NCBI GenBank assembly: GCA_017408405.1
Contig: JAFQUP010000096.1
Span: forward strand, 1-64,000
DNA: 64,000 bases
Direction: 5' to 3'
Source: Thermoguttaceae bacterium
Lineage (GTDB): Bacteria; Planctomycetota; Planctomycetia; Pirellulales; Thermoguttaceae
Shown: positions 28,001 to 36,998 of the stretch, piece by piece
Layout of the letters: the number at the start of each line of letters is the position of its first letter
How positions within the stretch are numbered: position 1 is the first letter of the stretch
Notes under the pieces: model-generated
Database searches by the model: none
What the model saw: the letters and a program-made list of their open reading frames with translations, nothing else
Told to the model about the DNA's origin: nothing
Translations under genes and position numbers: made by a program

Positions 28001-31000
28001 CCAATACCGGATTGAGGCAAATGTCGTGGATGCCTCACGTCGTGAAATCACTGGAAAAGGAACGATTCTCGCCGCGAGAACTCCCTTCAAAGTAAACGTC
28101 TGGAGCATGCGCGGTTTCCTGAATGTCGGAGATCAGATCCCGATCAGTTTCGCGGCCAAAACACTTGATGGAAAAGGAGTTGAGGGAGATGGAATTGTCA
28201 AGGTTTTCGAAATCTCCTATGAAAAAGACGGAACTCCAAACGAAAAAGAGATCCACTCCGCGAAACTCTCTACTGACTCTGAAGGCCTGGCCTCCTTCAA
28301 TCTTAAGGCAGACCATCCGGGACAGTTCCGAGTCGCGTATCTTTTGACCAGTAAAGGCAAGGAACCTGAAACGGTTGAAGGCGCCATGATTTTCTCCGTT
28401 CACGGAAACGAGTCACTGGGAGAAAATCTCCGTTTCAACGATTTAGAGCTTATTCCCGACAAAGCGGAATATCAGCCGGGTGAAAACGTGCGGCTCCTAA
28501 TTAACGTAAATCAGGAAAATTCAACCGTAATTCTCTTTGAACGCTGCGTCAACGGAGTCTGTTCCTCCCCCAAAATCATCCCAATGAAAGGCAAAAGCCA
28601 AATCGTTGAATTCCCGGTTCGGGGCTGCGATCAGCCAAACTTCTTTATCGAAGCATTCGTAACCGCCCGTTCCCAGGTTTATGCCGTAACGAAAGAAATC
28701 TGTGTCCCGCCTCAAGAACGAATCCTGCACCTTGAGATCATTCCCTCGAAAGAACGTTTTCTCCCCGGCGAAACGGCAAAGGCAGTCCTGAAGCTCACAG
28801 ATCAAAACGGAAAACCGTTTATGGGCGAAACCATTTTGACGGTTTACGACAAATCGCTTGAATATCTTTCCGGCGGATCAAATGTCGGTGATATTTACTC
28901 CCATTTCTGGGGCTGGAAACGTCATCACCATCCGGTGACACACAGTACGACAAACCTGAAAGGAAGTAACTGGAGAAAACGTGGTGACGAACAAATGTCA
29001 ATTCTCAACGCGTTCTTTGCTCTGCCGTTAAATACCGGTGGAAAAGGATTCATGATGTTTGACAGAAATCTCGCGCTAACCAACCACATGAGAGGTTACG
29101 CAGGTGCTTCTGGCAATGGAATCACGGCATTTTCCAGCGATCGAAGACTCCGAAAGAATGCTGCTTCAATCCGGATGGAAGCTCCTGCCGCAATGGCTGC
29201 TCCTGCCGCGTTGATGGAAGAGGCCGCTCTCCCATCCGCTCCTGTCGCGGCAGCGGGAATGAACGGAATGCTCGCTGCTTCGCCGGATACCGATTCGAAA
29301 CCGAAATCCAAGGAAGAAAAAACTGGCGCGCAGGTCCCTGATACTCTTAAGCCAAACGAGGCTCACACTGAAAAAGACGGGAACCTGGCAGAAACCCAAA
29401 TCCGCCGGAACTTTGCGGACACCGCTTTCTGGACCGCGGCACTCAAAACAGATGAAAATGGTTTAGCGTCCGTGGAATTTCCCATGCCGGAAAACCTGAC
29501 GACCTGGAAAGTCTGCGCGTGGGCCATGGGTGAGAAAACTAACGTTGGAAAAGCCGAAACGGAAATCATTACGGCTAAAAATCTCATTCTCCGAATGCAG
29601 ACACCACGCTTCATGACGACCTCGGATGAGATCTTCCTGTCGGCCAATGTCCATAATTACCTTACTTCAGAAAAAACGGTGAAAATCTCGATTTCATTGC
29701 CGGAAAATGCTCCGTGCCGCCTGCTGGAAACCTCACCGAAAATAATCACTGCCAAAATTCCGCCTCAGGGTGAAACCCGTGTCGACTGGGTCGTGCGCGC
29801 TGAAAATGAAGGTGAATGTTCCGTTACCATGACCGCGCAAACAGATGAGGAATCTGACGCAATGTGTCTTTCAGTTCCAGTTCAGATTCATGGAATGGCC
29901 AAACAGAACGCCCAAAGCGGTATGATTGGCGCGGATGAAGGTTTGAAAGAAAAAGCAAACGACGCTTCTGAGGCCAAATCAGAAAATGACGTGAAAAACG
30001 TGGAAACAAACGGCAAAAAACTTCCGAAGACTGAAAATCTCCCAAATGCGGACCATCAATCAGCTCCAATCGCAAGCGGATTCATGGATTTTTCGATCCC
30101 GGAAGCTCGTCGCGTCCATGATTCCGTATTGGAAATTCGTTTCTCTCCAACTCTGGCCGGAGCTATGCTCGACGCGCTTCCATACCTCGCGGATTATCCT
30201 TACGGATGCACAGAACAGACTCTGAATCGTTTCCTGCCGGCCGTTTTGGTTCGCAAAACACTAAATGATTCCGGAATCAAACTCTCCGAAATCGCCAAGA
30301 AAACGAATAATCTGAACGCGCAGGAAATCGGTGAGGCCGAAGAAAGAAATGCGCAATGGGAAAAACAGATCCCCAACCGCTCTGAAGAACCGGTTTTCAA
30401 CGAAAAGAAACTCAACGATATGGTCTCCACTGGCGTTGACCGGTTAATCAATATGCAGTGCGCTGACGGCGGCTGGGGTTGGTTCTCCGGCACGGGAGAA
30501 ACCTCCTCCGCTCACTTGACTGCCATCATCACCCGCGGGCTGCTTTTGGCCCAGCGCGCGGAAATTTTCGGCAAATATGAAAATTCTAACGCGGTTTCCA
30601 AGGCGATCTCTTCTGCCCTACTCTGGCTTCAGAAGTATCAGCGAAAGGAAATTGAATACCTTCTCTTGGGCGAAGAGCTTGAAAAGTATCGTTCAAACGA
30701 AGAAAACGCGAAGATTAACGAACTGCCTGAAAAGTTCAAAAATCGTCCCCTAAAAAATCGTGTTGACGAAATGGACGTTCTCGTTTTCGCCGCCCTTGCC
30801 GAAGCTGGAATTCGTTCATCGGAAATGGACCAAATGGGATCTTTCATTTTCCGCGACAGAATTCATCTTTCACCCCAGGCTAATGCTCTGGCCGGCATCG
30901 CGTTTCATCAGCGTGAGGAAACAAAACGTTTCCAAACGATCCTTAAATACCTGACTCAATTCCTGGTAACAGACGAAGAAAACCAGACTGCTCATCTTTC

Positions 31001-31940
31001 ACTGCCGAATTTCTGTTTCTGGTGGTGCTGGTACGGAAACGACATTGAGACACAGGCTGCCTATCTCCGCCTGCTCTGCCTGGATGGAAGGAAGGAGAGC
31101 CTTCATCGTGCTGCGTATTTGGTAAAGTATCTGCTCAACCATCGAAAAAACGCGGTTTACTGGAACTCAACGCGCGACACGGCTCTGGTCCTTGAAGCAT
31201 TCACGCGTTACCTGCGCGCAACGAATGAACTTTCACCCCAAATGACCGTTGAAATTCTGCTTGACGGTGAACTGCGGAAGACAGTTGAAATCACTCCGGA
31301 AAATCTCTTCACGGCCGACCTCTCATTCCGGCTTAAAGGAGAAGACGTTACCAGCGGATCTCATCGCGTCGAACTTCGCCGAAGAGGAACTGGACCTCTT
31401 TATTTCAATGGTTACGCTCGTTATTTCACGTTGGAAGATTTCATCACCAAATCAGGTCTTGAAGTTAAAGTGAACCGAAAATACTTCCTGCTGAAACCTG
31501 TGGAATCCACGAAAAACGCCGCGGACTCCCATGGACAACTCGTGAAACAAAAAGTACTTGATTACGAACGAATTCCGCTGGAGAATGGAGCGAAAGTCAC
31601 CAGCGGCGACCTGGTCGAAGTGGAACTTACCATTGAAAGTAAAAACGACTATTCCTATCTTTTGATTGAAGACATGAAACCAGCCGGTTTCGAAACGGAA
31701 AATCAGCAGAGCGGATATGACGGAAATCCAATGGGAGCTTACGTTGAATATCGGGACGACCGTACCGCGTTCTTTGTGCGAAGTCTTAACGAAGGAATTC
31801 ACAGTCTTTCGTATCGTCTGAAAGCTGAAACCCCCGGAAAAATTTCCGCGCTGCCAGCCAAAATCGAGGCAATGTACGCGCCCGAATTGAAAGGAAACAG
31901 TGACGAAATGAAAATCGAGTGTCAAGACAAAAAAGATTAA
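25098..31940 (+). CDS. Bacterial alpha-2-macroglobulin family protein
   Basis: Giant secreted or envelope-anchored protein of 2280 residues, likely trapping proteases through a reactive thioester. I use the ATG at 25098, with AAAGGAG upstream and a signal peptide ending near PAVAQ (residue 26); a TTG at 25080 is the alternative. Visible parts: an N-terminal helical region (to about 480), macroglobulin MG domains with a tryptophan-rich loop near 880-925, an Ala/Met/Pro-rich low-complexity stretch near 1355-1400 in the position of a bait region, the conserved FADTAFWTAAL segment, and the thioester site YGCTEQT with C1704 and Q1707. A helical thioester domain and receptor-like C-terminus follow. 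CTEQ differs by one residue from the CLEQ form of E. coli YfhM. No penicillin-binding protein 1C gene is adjacent, unlike in many proteobacteria. Confidence 0.9.
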   Translation: MRSLLFISFLMIAGGLLIGNSPAVAQTSNTESEKIIDALFQKMDKGEFLEVITDIDKTLFGKTPNQSANSIWIKAESKNDLLTLLRMRNQSLVNLNRSSEIDDFMTKFETVYASSWRALQAAALEWQNVPSIGRVVAGKFYRGNQQRNGQLASSAERDRIHACQLMEKCVPLVTAEEDSVESGWFFLHLADFILTGRNGNLSSWELQDLTDWSELPEADTENPYSHGRRNSQVQGTPMTEDGTPLTFSLPESLEKAANDGERWRWALEQAVRLNQGKFIEETPKTPKFNLEKAFRDEVTLRLAQFYQKQFGEQTLQNIWNQFDPETNDELKREGSLLALETLSDSQTIARTAAGIQRFTMPEDANYILLYQKLASVEGLYQKFALGHLAHISKNRRQYEKAVDYFERREKTEHPPIPSKYCNLPNPYSFDMIEDLREQITGNWGRFEPLPQQTSEDPKVTIRFRNARKAKFTAIRVDLEKLNAKLKKEIREEAERGFGSPQERNIKFPRFSPEWITNSILLENSQEFLTDEKTEWEMALEPLPKFRDSKLTTPLKVNGPGAWLVEMQLENGNRSFIMAWIFDTVLVQKDLDGKKFYFVMDSRTGKPIPGAILDFTGYRIEWLDSKDRRRGRQLRVHSKDFQAIADSNGIWVSTPELIEDFTWQISIRRPGSARIETFTGTSSSHGYFPRAWIEAYTQLTAFGVTDRPIYRPEQKVQFKFWTARAAYELGNYLGIGKNASTRQSLEINRIKQYGEYHTGPLSNQEMKVQIHDPNGEIIYEQKVQTNEFGAVSGDFKLPKDARLGQYLIQLLGQTDNSDLWSFGIVTFRMEEYRKPEFEVKIDAPQEQVKLGGQIKVNIQAKYYFGAPVTNGTVKYRVFRQSHSQRWYAPAPWDWLYGPAYWWHTENYSWFPGWRRWGCPAPIPAWGINHASDEELVLENEIKLTPEMEGKAEVTIDTSLAAALYPDRDHQYRIEANVVDASRREITGKGTILAARTPFKVNVWSMRGFLNVGDQIPISFAAKTLDGKGVEGDGIVKVFEISYEKDGTPNEKEIHSAKLSTDSEGLASFNLKADHPGQFRVAYLLTSKGKEPETVEGAMIFSVHGNESLGENLRFNDLELIPDKAEYQPGENVRLLINVNQENSTVILFERCVNGVCSSPKIIPMKGKSQIVEFPVRGCDQPNFFIEAFVTARSQVYAVTKEICVPPQERILHLEIIPSKERFLPGETAKAVLKLTDQNGKPFMGETILTVYDKSLEYLSGGSNVGDIYSHFWGWKRHHHPVTHSTTNLKGSNWRKRGDEQMSILNAFFALPLNTGGKGFMMFDRNLALTNHMRGYAGASGNGITAFSSDRRLRKNAASIRMEAPAAMAAPAALMEEAALPSAPVAAAGMNGMLAASPDTDSKPKSKEEKTGAQVPDTLKPNEAHTEKDGNLAETQIRRNFADTAFWTAALKTDENGLASVEFPMPENLTTWKVCAWAMGEKTNVGKAETEIITAKNLILRMQTPRFMTTSDEIFLSANVHNYLTSEKTVKISISLPENAPCRLLETSPKIITAKIPPQGETRVDWVVRAENEGECSVTMTAQTDEESDAMCLSVPVQIHGMAKQNAQSGMIGADEGLKEKANDASEAKSENDVKNVETNGKKLPKTENLPNADHQSAPIASGFMDFSIPEARRVHDSVLEIRFSPTLAGAMLDALPYLADYPYGCTEQTLNRFLPAVLVRKTLNDSGIKLSEIAKKTNNLNAQEIGEAEERNAQWEKQIPNRSEEPVFNEKKLNDMVSTGVDRLINMQCADGGWGWFSGTGETSSAHLTAIITRGLLLAQRAEIFGKYENSNAVSKAISSALLWLQKYQRKEIEYLLLGEELEKYRSNEENAKINELPEKFKNRPLKNRVDEMDVLVFAALAEAGIRSSEMDQMGSFIFRDRIHLSPQANALAGIAFHQREETKRFQTILKYLTQFLVTDEENQTAHLSLPNFCFWWCWYGNDIETQAAYLRLLCLDGRKESLHRAAYLVKYLLNHRKNAVYWNSTRDTALVLEAFTRYLRATNELSPQMTVEILLDGELRKTVEITPENLFTADLSFRLKGEDVTSGSHRVELRRRGTGPLYFNGYARYFTLEDFITKSGLEVKVNRKYFLLKPVESTKNAADSHGQLVKQKVLDYERIPLENGAKVTSGDLVEVELTIESKNDYSYLLIEDMKPAGFETENQQSGYDGNPMGAYVEYRDDRTAFFVRSLNEGIHSLSYRLKAETPGKISALPAKIEAMYAPELKGNSDEMKIECQDKKD

Positions 31941-31953
31941 TTAAAAAAATTAA

Positions 31954-32117
31954 GGAACCTTCCCAAAACTGCTTTTCGGCAAGAAAAAATGACTGTTTTT
32001 GAATTTTCCCAGACGCCAGGAGTTCAACCTCTTCGGAAATACGCTGACATTCCGGGAACGCTGTCAAAAATTCAAATTTATCCTTTTTTACGAAACTTGA
32101 GTTTTGGGAAAGTTTCC
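31954..32117 (+). repeat. Intergenic near-palindromic repeat, copy A
   Basis: Begins 13 bases after the alpha-2-macroglobulin stop. The ends GGAACCTTCCCAAAACT and AGTTTTGGGAAAGTTTCC are inverted repeats of each other, and inner segments (GTTTTTGAATTTT and TCAAAAATTCAAATTT) also oppose, so the whole could fold into one long hairpin. Matches copies B, C and D in the same orientation. The rest of the 31941-32260 gap holds no gene. Confidence 0.75.
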
Positions 32118-32260
32118 TTTAACCAATTTCAATTAAGATCTTTCTCCCCTCCTTGCCCTAAACATGGATTGGGATAAATTAAAATGGATTCAGGTAAAAT
32201 AAAAAAGACTTTTAAACCTGAATTTCCATCACGAAAATTTAATTCGCATTGGATTTCAAT

Positions 32261-35092
32261 ATGCAGAAAAATAAACTTTCTCCAGCACATCAAACTTTCC
32301 TGAAACAAATTCAATCTTTCATTCCCTCCCGACGAATCTATCTTGACCAGATTCGTCGTCTGGCATGGGGAACAGATGCCGGCTTTTACCGATTGGTTCC
32401 TCAAATAGTCATTCGTTCCGAAAACGAACAGGAAGTATCAAAAATACTTAAAGCCGCGAATCAGCTGGAAATCCCGGTTACGTTTCGCGCGGCTGGAACC
32501 AGTCTCTCCGGACAGAGTATTTCCGATTCCGTTTTGATCGTTGCGGGAAAGAATTGGGAAAACTATTCCATTTCCCGCGATGGCTTTAAGGATGGGGAAA
32601 TCGTTACCCTTCAGCCGGGAATCATTGGCGGCAGAGTAAATCGAATATTGAAACCATACGGAAGAAAACTTGGTCCGGATCCCGCCAGCATTAATTCCGC
32701 GATGATCGGTGGGATCGTCATGAATAACGCCTCTGGAATGAACTGCGGCACCCACGCCAACTCCGACCAGGTCCTCCTTTCCGCCCGAATGATCCTGGCT
32801 GACGGTACGGTCCTGGACACGGGAGACCCTAAAAGCTGTGCCGATTTTCGGAAAAACAAACCGGAATTCATTCAAAAGATCGAAACTCTCCGCGACAAAA
32901 TCCAAAAAACCCCTCAATACCTGGCAAGAATCCGGCAAAAATACTCCATCAAAAACGTAATGGGGCTGAATCTCCTGCCTTTCACGCGATTTCAGGATCC
33001 TTTTGAGATCATTGCGCATCTGCTCGTTGGTTCTGAAGGAACATTGGCCTTTCTTTCCGAAGTAACGATGAAAACCATCCTGGATCCTCCTTTCAAAGCA
33101 AGTGCCATGCTTTATTTCCCGAATATCCAGGAAGCTTCAAGAGCCGTAGCCGCCATGAAATCCGGGCCTGCGTACAGCGCGGAAATGCTTGACAAAAAAT
33201 CTCTTGAAGCGGTAAACGACCAAACGGGAAACGGCCTAACCGCAGTCCTCACGGAAACTGTTGCCGAAACACGGGAAGAATTGGAGCAAAACATCCAAAA
33301 AATGCTGGAAATCCTTGCCCCTTTCCAGATGACCATCCCCGCCAGATTTACCGATGATCCTGAAGAATACGCTCCATTCTGGAACATTCGATCCGGTATT
33401 TTCCCTGCCGTCGGAGGAACACGCGAACCTGGAACAACCTGCCTGATTGAAGACATCGCCTTTCCAATCGAACACTTGCCGGAAGCAACAAAAGAATTGG
33501 AAGATCTTCTTGTCCGGCACCAGTATCTTGACGCGTGCATTTACGGACATGCCCTTGAAGGCAACTATCATTTCATTTTAAATCAAAAATTCGACTCTGA
33601 CGAAGAAATTGCCCGATACGAAGCATTAATGAATGACGTGATTGAGCTGGTGGTTCAAAAATATGATGGTTCTCTCAAGGCTGAACACGGAACAGGGCGC
33701 AATATGGCTCCCTTTGTCGAAATTGAATGGGGAAAAGATCTTTTTGGTATCATGCGTGAGATAAAAACTCTTTTCGACCCCAAAAACCTCCTGAATCCAG
33801 GCGTCATCTTCAATGAAGATCCCCGCTGCTTCCTAAAAAATCTCAAACCGCTGCCTCTGACAAGCAGTCTGGTTGACAAATGCATTGAATGCGGATTCTG
33901 CGAAGTGAACTGCATGTCATGCGGGTTTACTTTTTCCTCGCGTCAAAGAATCGTCATTCAGCGTGAAATCTCCCGTTTGGAAAGTATTGGAGAAAAAAAA
34001 GAAGCTCAAAAACTCCGCCGCGATTTCCGTTATCCCGGAAATCAAACCTGCGCGGGCGACGGACTTTGTTCTCTATCGTGCCCAATGGGAATCAACGTAG
34101 GACATTTAATCCACCAGATTCGGGAAAAAGAACTGCCGACAGGAAGTTTGGCGTATCGAATCGGAAAACTTTCAGCTCGCCGTTTCGCGACGATAAAGCC
34201 GCCGCTTCGACTGATTCTAAAAACCGCCGATTTGGGACATTCCATTCTCGGAACAAAAACCATGACAAAAGTATCTCAAGGGCTTCATCGCGGTTCCGGC
34301 AAACTCATCCCGCTCTGGACACCGGCCATGCCAAAACCATACTCGTTCCGCGAAAAAGAATGTGTCCGCGAAAAAAATCTGCCGACAGTCGTTTATTTTC
34401 CAAGCTGCATCAACCAGACTTTTGGCACGCAAAAACACGCTCCTGACTCTACGCCGCTCGCCCAAAAAACTATTCAGCTTCTGCAAAAAGCAGGGTTTCA
34501 GGTCGTATTCCCCAAACATCCAGAAAAACTATGCTGCGGAACCATTTGGGAAAGCAAAGGAATGCCTAATTTGGCTGACGAGAAAGTCCAGGAACTGGAA
34601 AAAGCTCTTTGGGAAGCATCTGACCAGGGAAATTATCCCATTCTTTGTGATCAAAGCCCCTGCCTTTATCGAATGCGGGAACACATAAAAAAAATGAAAC
34701 TCTACGAACCCGCGGAGTTTATCGAAAAATTCCTAGTGGACCGCCTTGAATGGCACCCAACAGAAAAACCAATCGCGGTTCACATTACCTGCTCCATGAA
34801 GAAAATGAAACTTGAAAGCACTTTTCTCACTCTGGCAAAACGCTGTTCAAAAAATGTCCTTCTCCCCGAAAACGTAAACTGCTGCGGATTCGCCGGCGAC
34901 AAAGGTTTCACGTTTCCGGAAGTAAATCAATGGGCATTGAGGGCACTGCGTCCCCAATTGGAGGCTCATCAGATTGACATTGGCTACTCCAATAGCCGTA
35001 CCTGCGAAATTGGTCTCACCACCAATGGAGGAATCCCATACGAGTCAATTATTTACCTCGTGGATCAAGTCACCACAGCGAAAAAAAGGTAA
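32261..35092 (+). CDS. D-lactate dehydrogenase-type FAD/Fe-S oxidoreductase
   Basis: Membrane-associated flavoprotein of the GlcD-GlcF fusion type (D-lactate or D-2-hydroxyacid dehydrogenase). From the ATG at 32261 it is 943 residues. FAD-binding domain about 40-230 (FRAAGTSLSGQS, IGGIVMNNASGM); FAD-oxidase C-terminal domain to about 520 (YGHALEGNYHF, KAEHGTGRN); ferredoxin region with CIECGFCEVNC (near 540) and CAGDGLCSLSCP (near 597); two CCG segments, KLCCGTIW (near 757) and NCCGFAGDKG (near 873). Electrons would pass to quinone. Ribosome site weak; a TTG at 32249 is an alternative start. The gene ends in a strong bidirectional terminator. Confidence 0.88.
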   Translation: MQKNKLSPAHQTFLKQIQSFIPSRRIYLDQIRRLAWGTDAGFYRLVPQIVIRSENEQEVSKILKAANQLEIPVTFRAAGTSLSGQSISDSVLIVAGKNWENYSISRDGFKDGEIVTLQPGIIGGRVNRILKPYGRKLGPDPASINSAMIGGIVMNNASGMNCGTHANSDQVLLSARMILADGTVLDTGDPKSCADFRKNKPEFIQKIETLRDKIQKTPQYLARIRQKYSIKNVMGLNLLPFTRFQDPFEIIAHLLVGSEGTLAFLSEVTMKTILDPPFKASAMLYFPNIQEASRAVAAMKSGPAYSAEMLDKKSLEAVNDQTGNGLTAVLTETVAETREELEQNIQKMLEILAPFQMTIPARFTDDPEEYAPFWNIRSGIFPAVGGTREPGTTCLIEDIAFPIEHLPEATKELEDLLVRHQYLDACIYGHALEGNYHFILNQKFDSDEEIARYEALMNDVIELVVQKYDGSLKAEHGTGRNMAPFVEIEWGKDLFGIMREIKTLFDPKNLLNPGVIFNEDPRCFLKNLKPLPLTSSLVDKCIECGFCEVNCMSCGFTFSSRQRIVIQREISRLESIGEKKEAQKLRRDFRYPGNQTCAGDGLCSLSCPMGINVGHLIHQIREKELPTGSLAYRIGKLSARRFATIKPPLRLILKTADLGHSILGTKTMTKVSQGLHRGSGKLIPLWTPAMPKPYSFREKECVREKNLPTVVYFPSCINQTFGTQKHAPDSTPLAQKTIQLLQKAGFQVVFPKHPEKLCCGTIWESKGMPNLADEKVQELEKALWEASDQGNYPILCDQSPCLYRMREHIKKMKLYEPAEFIEKFLVDRLEWHPTEKPIAVHITCSMKKMKLESTFLTLAKRCSKNVLLPENVNCCGFAGDKGFTFPEVNQWALRALRPQLEAHQIDIGYSNSRTCEIGLTTNGGIPYESIIYLVDQVTTAKKR

Positions 35093-35102
35093 AAATATCC
35101 TC

Positions 35103-35147
35103 AAAAAAAGAACAGACTGCTCCGATTCAGTCTGTTCTTTTTCTTTT
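35103..35147. terminator. Bidirectional terminator
   Basis: Stem AAAAAGAACAGACTG/CAGTCTGTTCTTTTT, 15 bp, loop of 8, with A-run and T-run on the two sides. It lies between two convergent genes and serves both. Confidence 0.85.
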
Positions 35148-35168
35148 CAGGAAAACATTTGCGAAAAA

Positions 35169-36584
35169 TTACGGGTCCAGCGGAATATCTTTTCTCGGAA
35201 GATTCAAATTTTTTATCCAGTGCTGAATGTCCAAATCATATTCACTTGAAAGGTTGAATTTCACAAGATCCCGTGCCAATTCCGCGACGGCACCATGTTC
35301 AACCACTGCCGCTTCGGCCGTTCGATAACGAATTTTCAAATCCGGATGGATCATTCGGCGGCAAAAATTTACCAGTTTATCATTCACCAGCACGTCTTTC
35401 GGCAAAATATATTCCAGTTTATGAATCAGTTCGTACTTTTGATCAAGCAGACTTTTGGCTGAAATAATCCGGCAGCCATTTGCCTCATCCAGACACTCAA
35501 ATGGTGAACGACCCGCCAAAAGCTCAATCAATACGTACCCTAAACTCGCGATATCCGATTGCGGAGTAGACGAAAGAACTTCCTTACGGCAATGAATCTC
35601 TGGCGCCGCGTAAAATGGAGAGCAAAATCGTCTTGGAGGTGTGTCTTCGTAAAAATACGCGGCTCCAATATCAATAATTTTCGTACTTCCAGTCTTTTTG
35701 AGCATAATATTGGCCGGCTTAATGTCGCTATGGACGATTCCTGCCGCATGAAGCGCGGCCAGCGCGTTCAGACAGTCACGAATAATCGCCAACGCTACTC
35801 CCGGTTTAAATCGCGGTCGAACCGGTCCATAGTCCAAAATGACTTTCGTCTTGAATTCGTAGTCATCTTTTTCCAAATGCTGCCTCATCCAAAACAAAAC
35901 GTCATTGGACATCAATTGCGACAAATCGTATCCGTCAACAAGATCCATCTCCATAACACGAATCCCGTTGAGAGTAAACCAATCTCGAACTGTTGTCAAA
36001 TTGTCATGCTGAATCTGAGCTACGGCAGAAGCTACCTTAGCGCAATAGTTCATCGCTTCTTCGTAACGGCTCTCGAGTTTAAATGACTCCGGAGTAAAGA
36101 ATTTCAGAGCAATCGGAAGACGAAAACTGTCTGTTCCTATCCGCATACTATGAAAAACGACCCCTTGATTACCTTTCCCCAAAACGTAATCCAGTGAAAG
36201 ATTTTCCTGATTGGAGATATTCTTCGAGCCGGTTAAAGCAAGATAGTTCCGCCAGAGGACAGAAGAATCTCTGCCGCTGTTCAATGATGAGCATGGAAGC
36301 GTTTCCGCCCAAATATTCGTATTACGATTCAAAAGACTGGAAGAACTTTCCAAATCCTGAAATTCCTGAAAATTCTTCTCGCCCGCGTCATTCGCCCGCG
36401 AAAACGCCATCGTGGATTGAGAATCATTAAATCCGCCTGGCGAATTCTCTTCAATGCCATCGTTAACGCGTTTCTCCTCCGGAAGATTTTCTTCCTGACG
36501 AAAATCATTCGAAGGAAACTCCGCGCACGGACGAGTCTCGGACAAATTTTGGATTTCTTCTTTTTCGTTTCTGTTTTCACTCAT
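35169..36584 (-). CDS. Serine/threonine protein kinase
   Basis: Hanks-type kinase. The first 125 residues are a Glu/Asn/Ser-rich, probably disordered tail. Catalytic core: glycine loop GKGNQG (136-141), K161 (ALKFF), glutamate of helix C near 175, catalytic loop HSDIKPAN (285-292, D287), DIG in place of DFG (305-307), APE (327-329), and SDIASLGYVLIELLAGRSPFE. The HRD arginine is replaced by serine, as in many kinases with simple activation loops; all catalytic residues remain, so it should be active. No transmembrane segment, unlike many PknB-type kinases. AGGTG lies before the ATG. Confidence 0.9.
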   Translation of the reverse strand: MSENRNEKEEIQNLSETRPCAEFPSNDFRQEENLPEEKRVNDGIEENSPGGFNDSQSTMAFSRANDAGEKNFQEFQDLESSSSLLNRNTNIWAETLPCSSLNSGRDSSVLWRNYLALTGSKNISNQENLSLDYVLGKGNQGVVFHSMRIGTDSFRLPIALKFFTPESFKLESRYEEAMNYCAKVASAVAQIQHDNLTTVRDWFTLNGIRVMEMDLVDGYDLSQLMSNDVLFWMRQHLEKDDYEFKTKVILDYGPVRPRFKPGVALAIIRDCLNALAALHAAGIVHSDIKPANIMLKKTGSTKIIDIGAAYFYEDTPPRRFCSPFYAAPEIHCRKEVLSSTPQSDIASLGYVLIELLAGRSPFECLDEANGCRIISAKSLLDQKYELIHKLEYILPKDVLVNDKLVNFCRRMIHPDLKIRYRTAEAAVVEHGAVAELARDLVKFNLSSEYDLDIQHWIKNLNLPRKDIPLDP

Positions 36585-36998
36585 GAAACACCTAATCCGA
36601 AAGGAACCGCGCTCTGAAAATTTCTTTCAGCCTGAAGAAACCCATTCCAATCCCGCGCTCAGCAATCTTGGCTCCACAGGCAATGAAAATACGGAGCTCT
36701 CTGAAAAAGAGAGGGCAAACAAGGAGTAGAGTCCAACAAAACAATTTTTTTCATTCTATCCGGATTACCGGATTTTGTCAAGGGGGAGACGCCCACACCG
36801 GAAAACAATTTCCACAACAAAAAAATGAAGGGAACCATCACCAAACTCTTCCCCGCGGAGAAAAAGACCGTGTGCGGGAAAGTTCATGAAATCTTTCCTT
36901 CTGGCCCGCGTTCAATACTTCTATCACGGATTTCTTCTCATGCGAACTGGTTCCCCCAAAAGTCATGAACTCCACAAAAACGTTTCTCCCCCCAAAAA
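36585..36998. other. Gene-less stretch between hemC and the kinase
   Basis: About 410 bases. Apart from the kinase promoter (36753-36781) I see no supported ORF, repeat copy or clear terminator for hemC. Confidence 0.5.
36753..36781 (-). promoter_or_regulatory. Kinase promoter with operator-like inverted repeat
   Basis: Minus strand TTGACA, 17-nt spacer, TAGAAT, preceded by CCCCC. The spacer contains the inverted repeat ATCCGG-N4-CCGGAT (36758-36773), placed where a repressor would block polymerase. The leader is about 160 nt. Confidence 0.7.
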
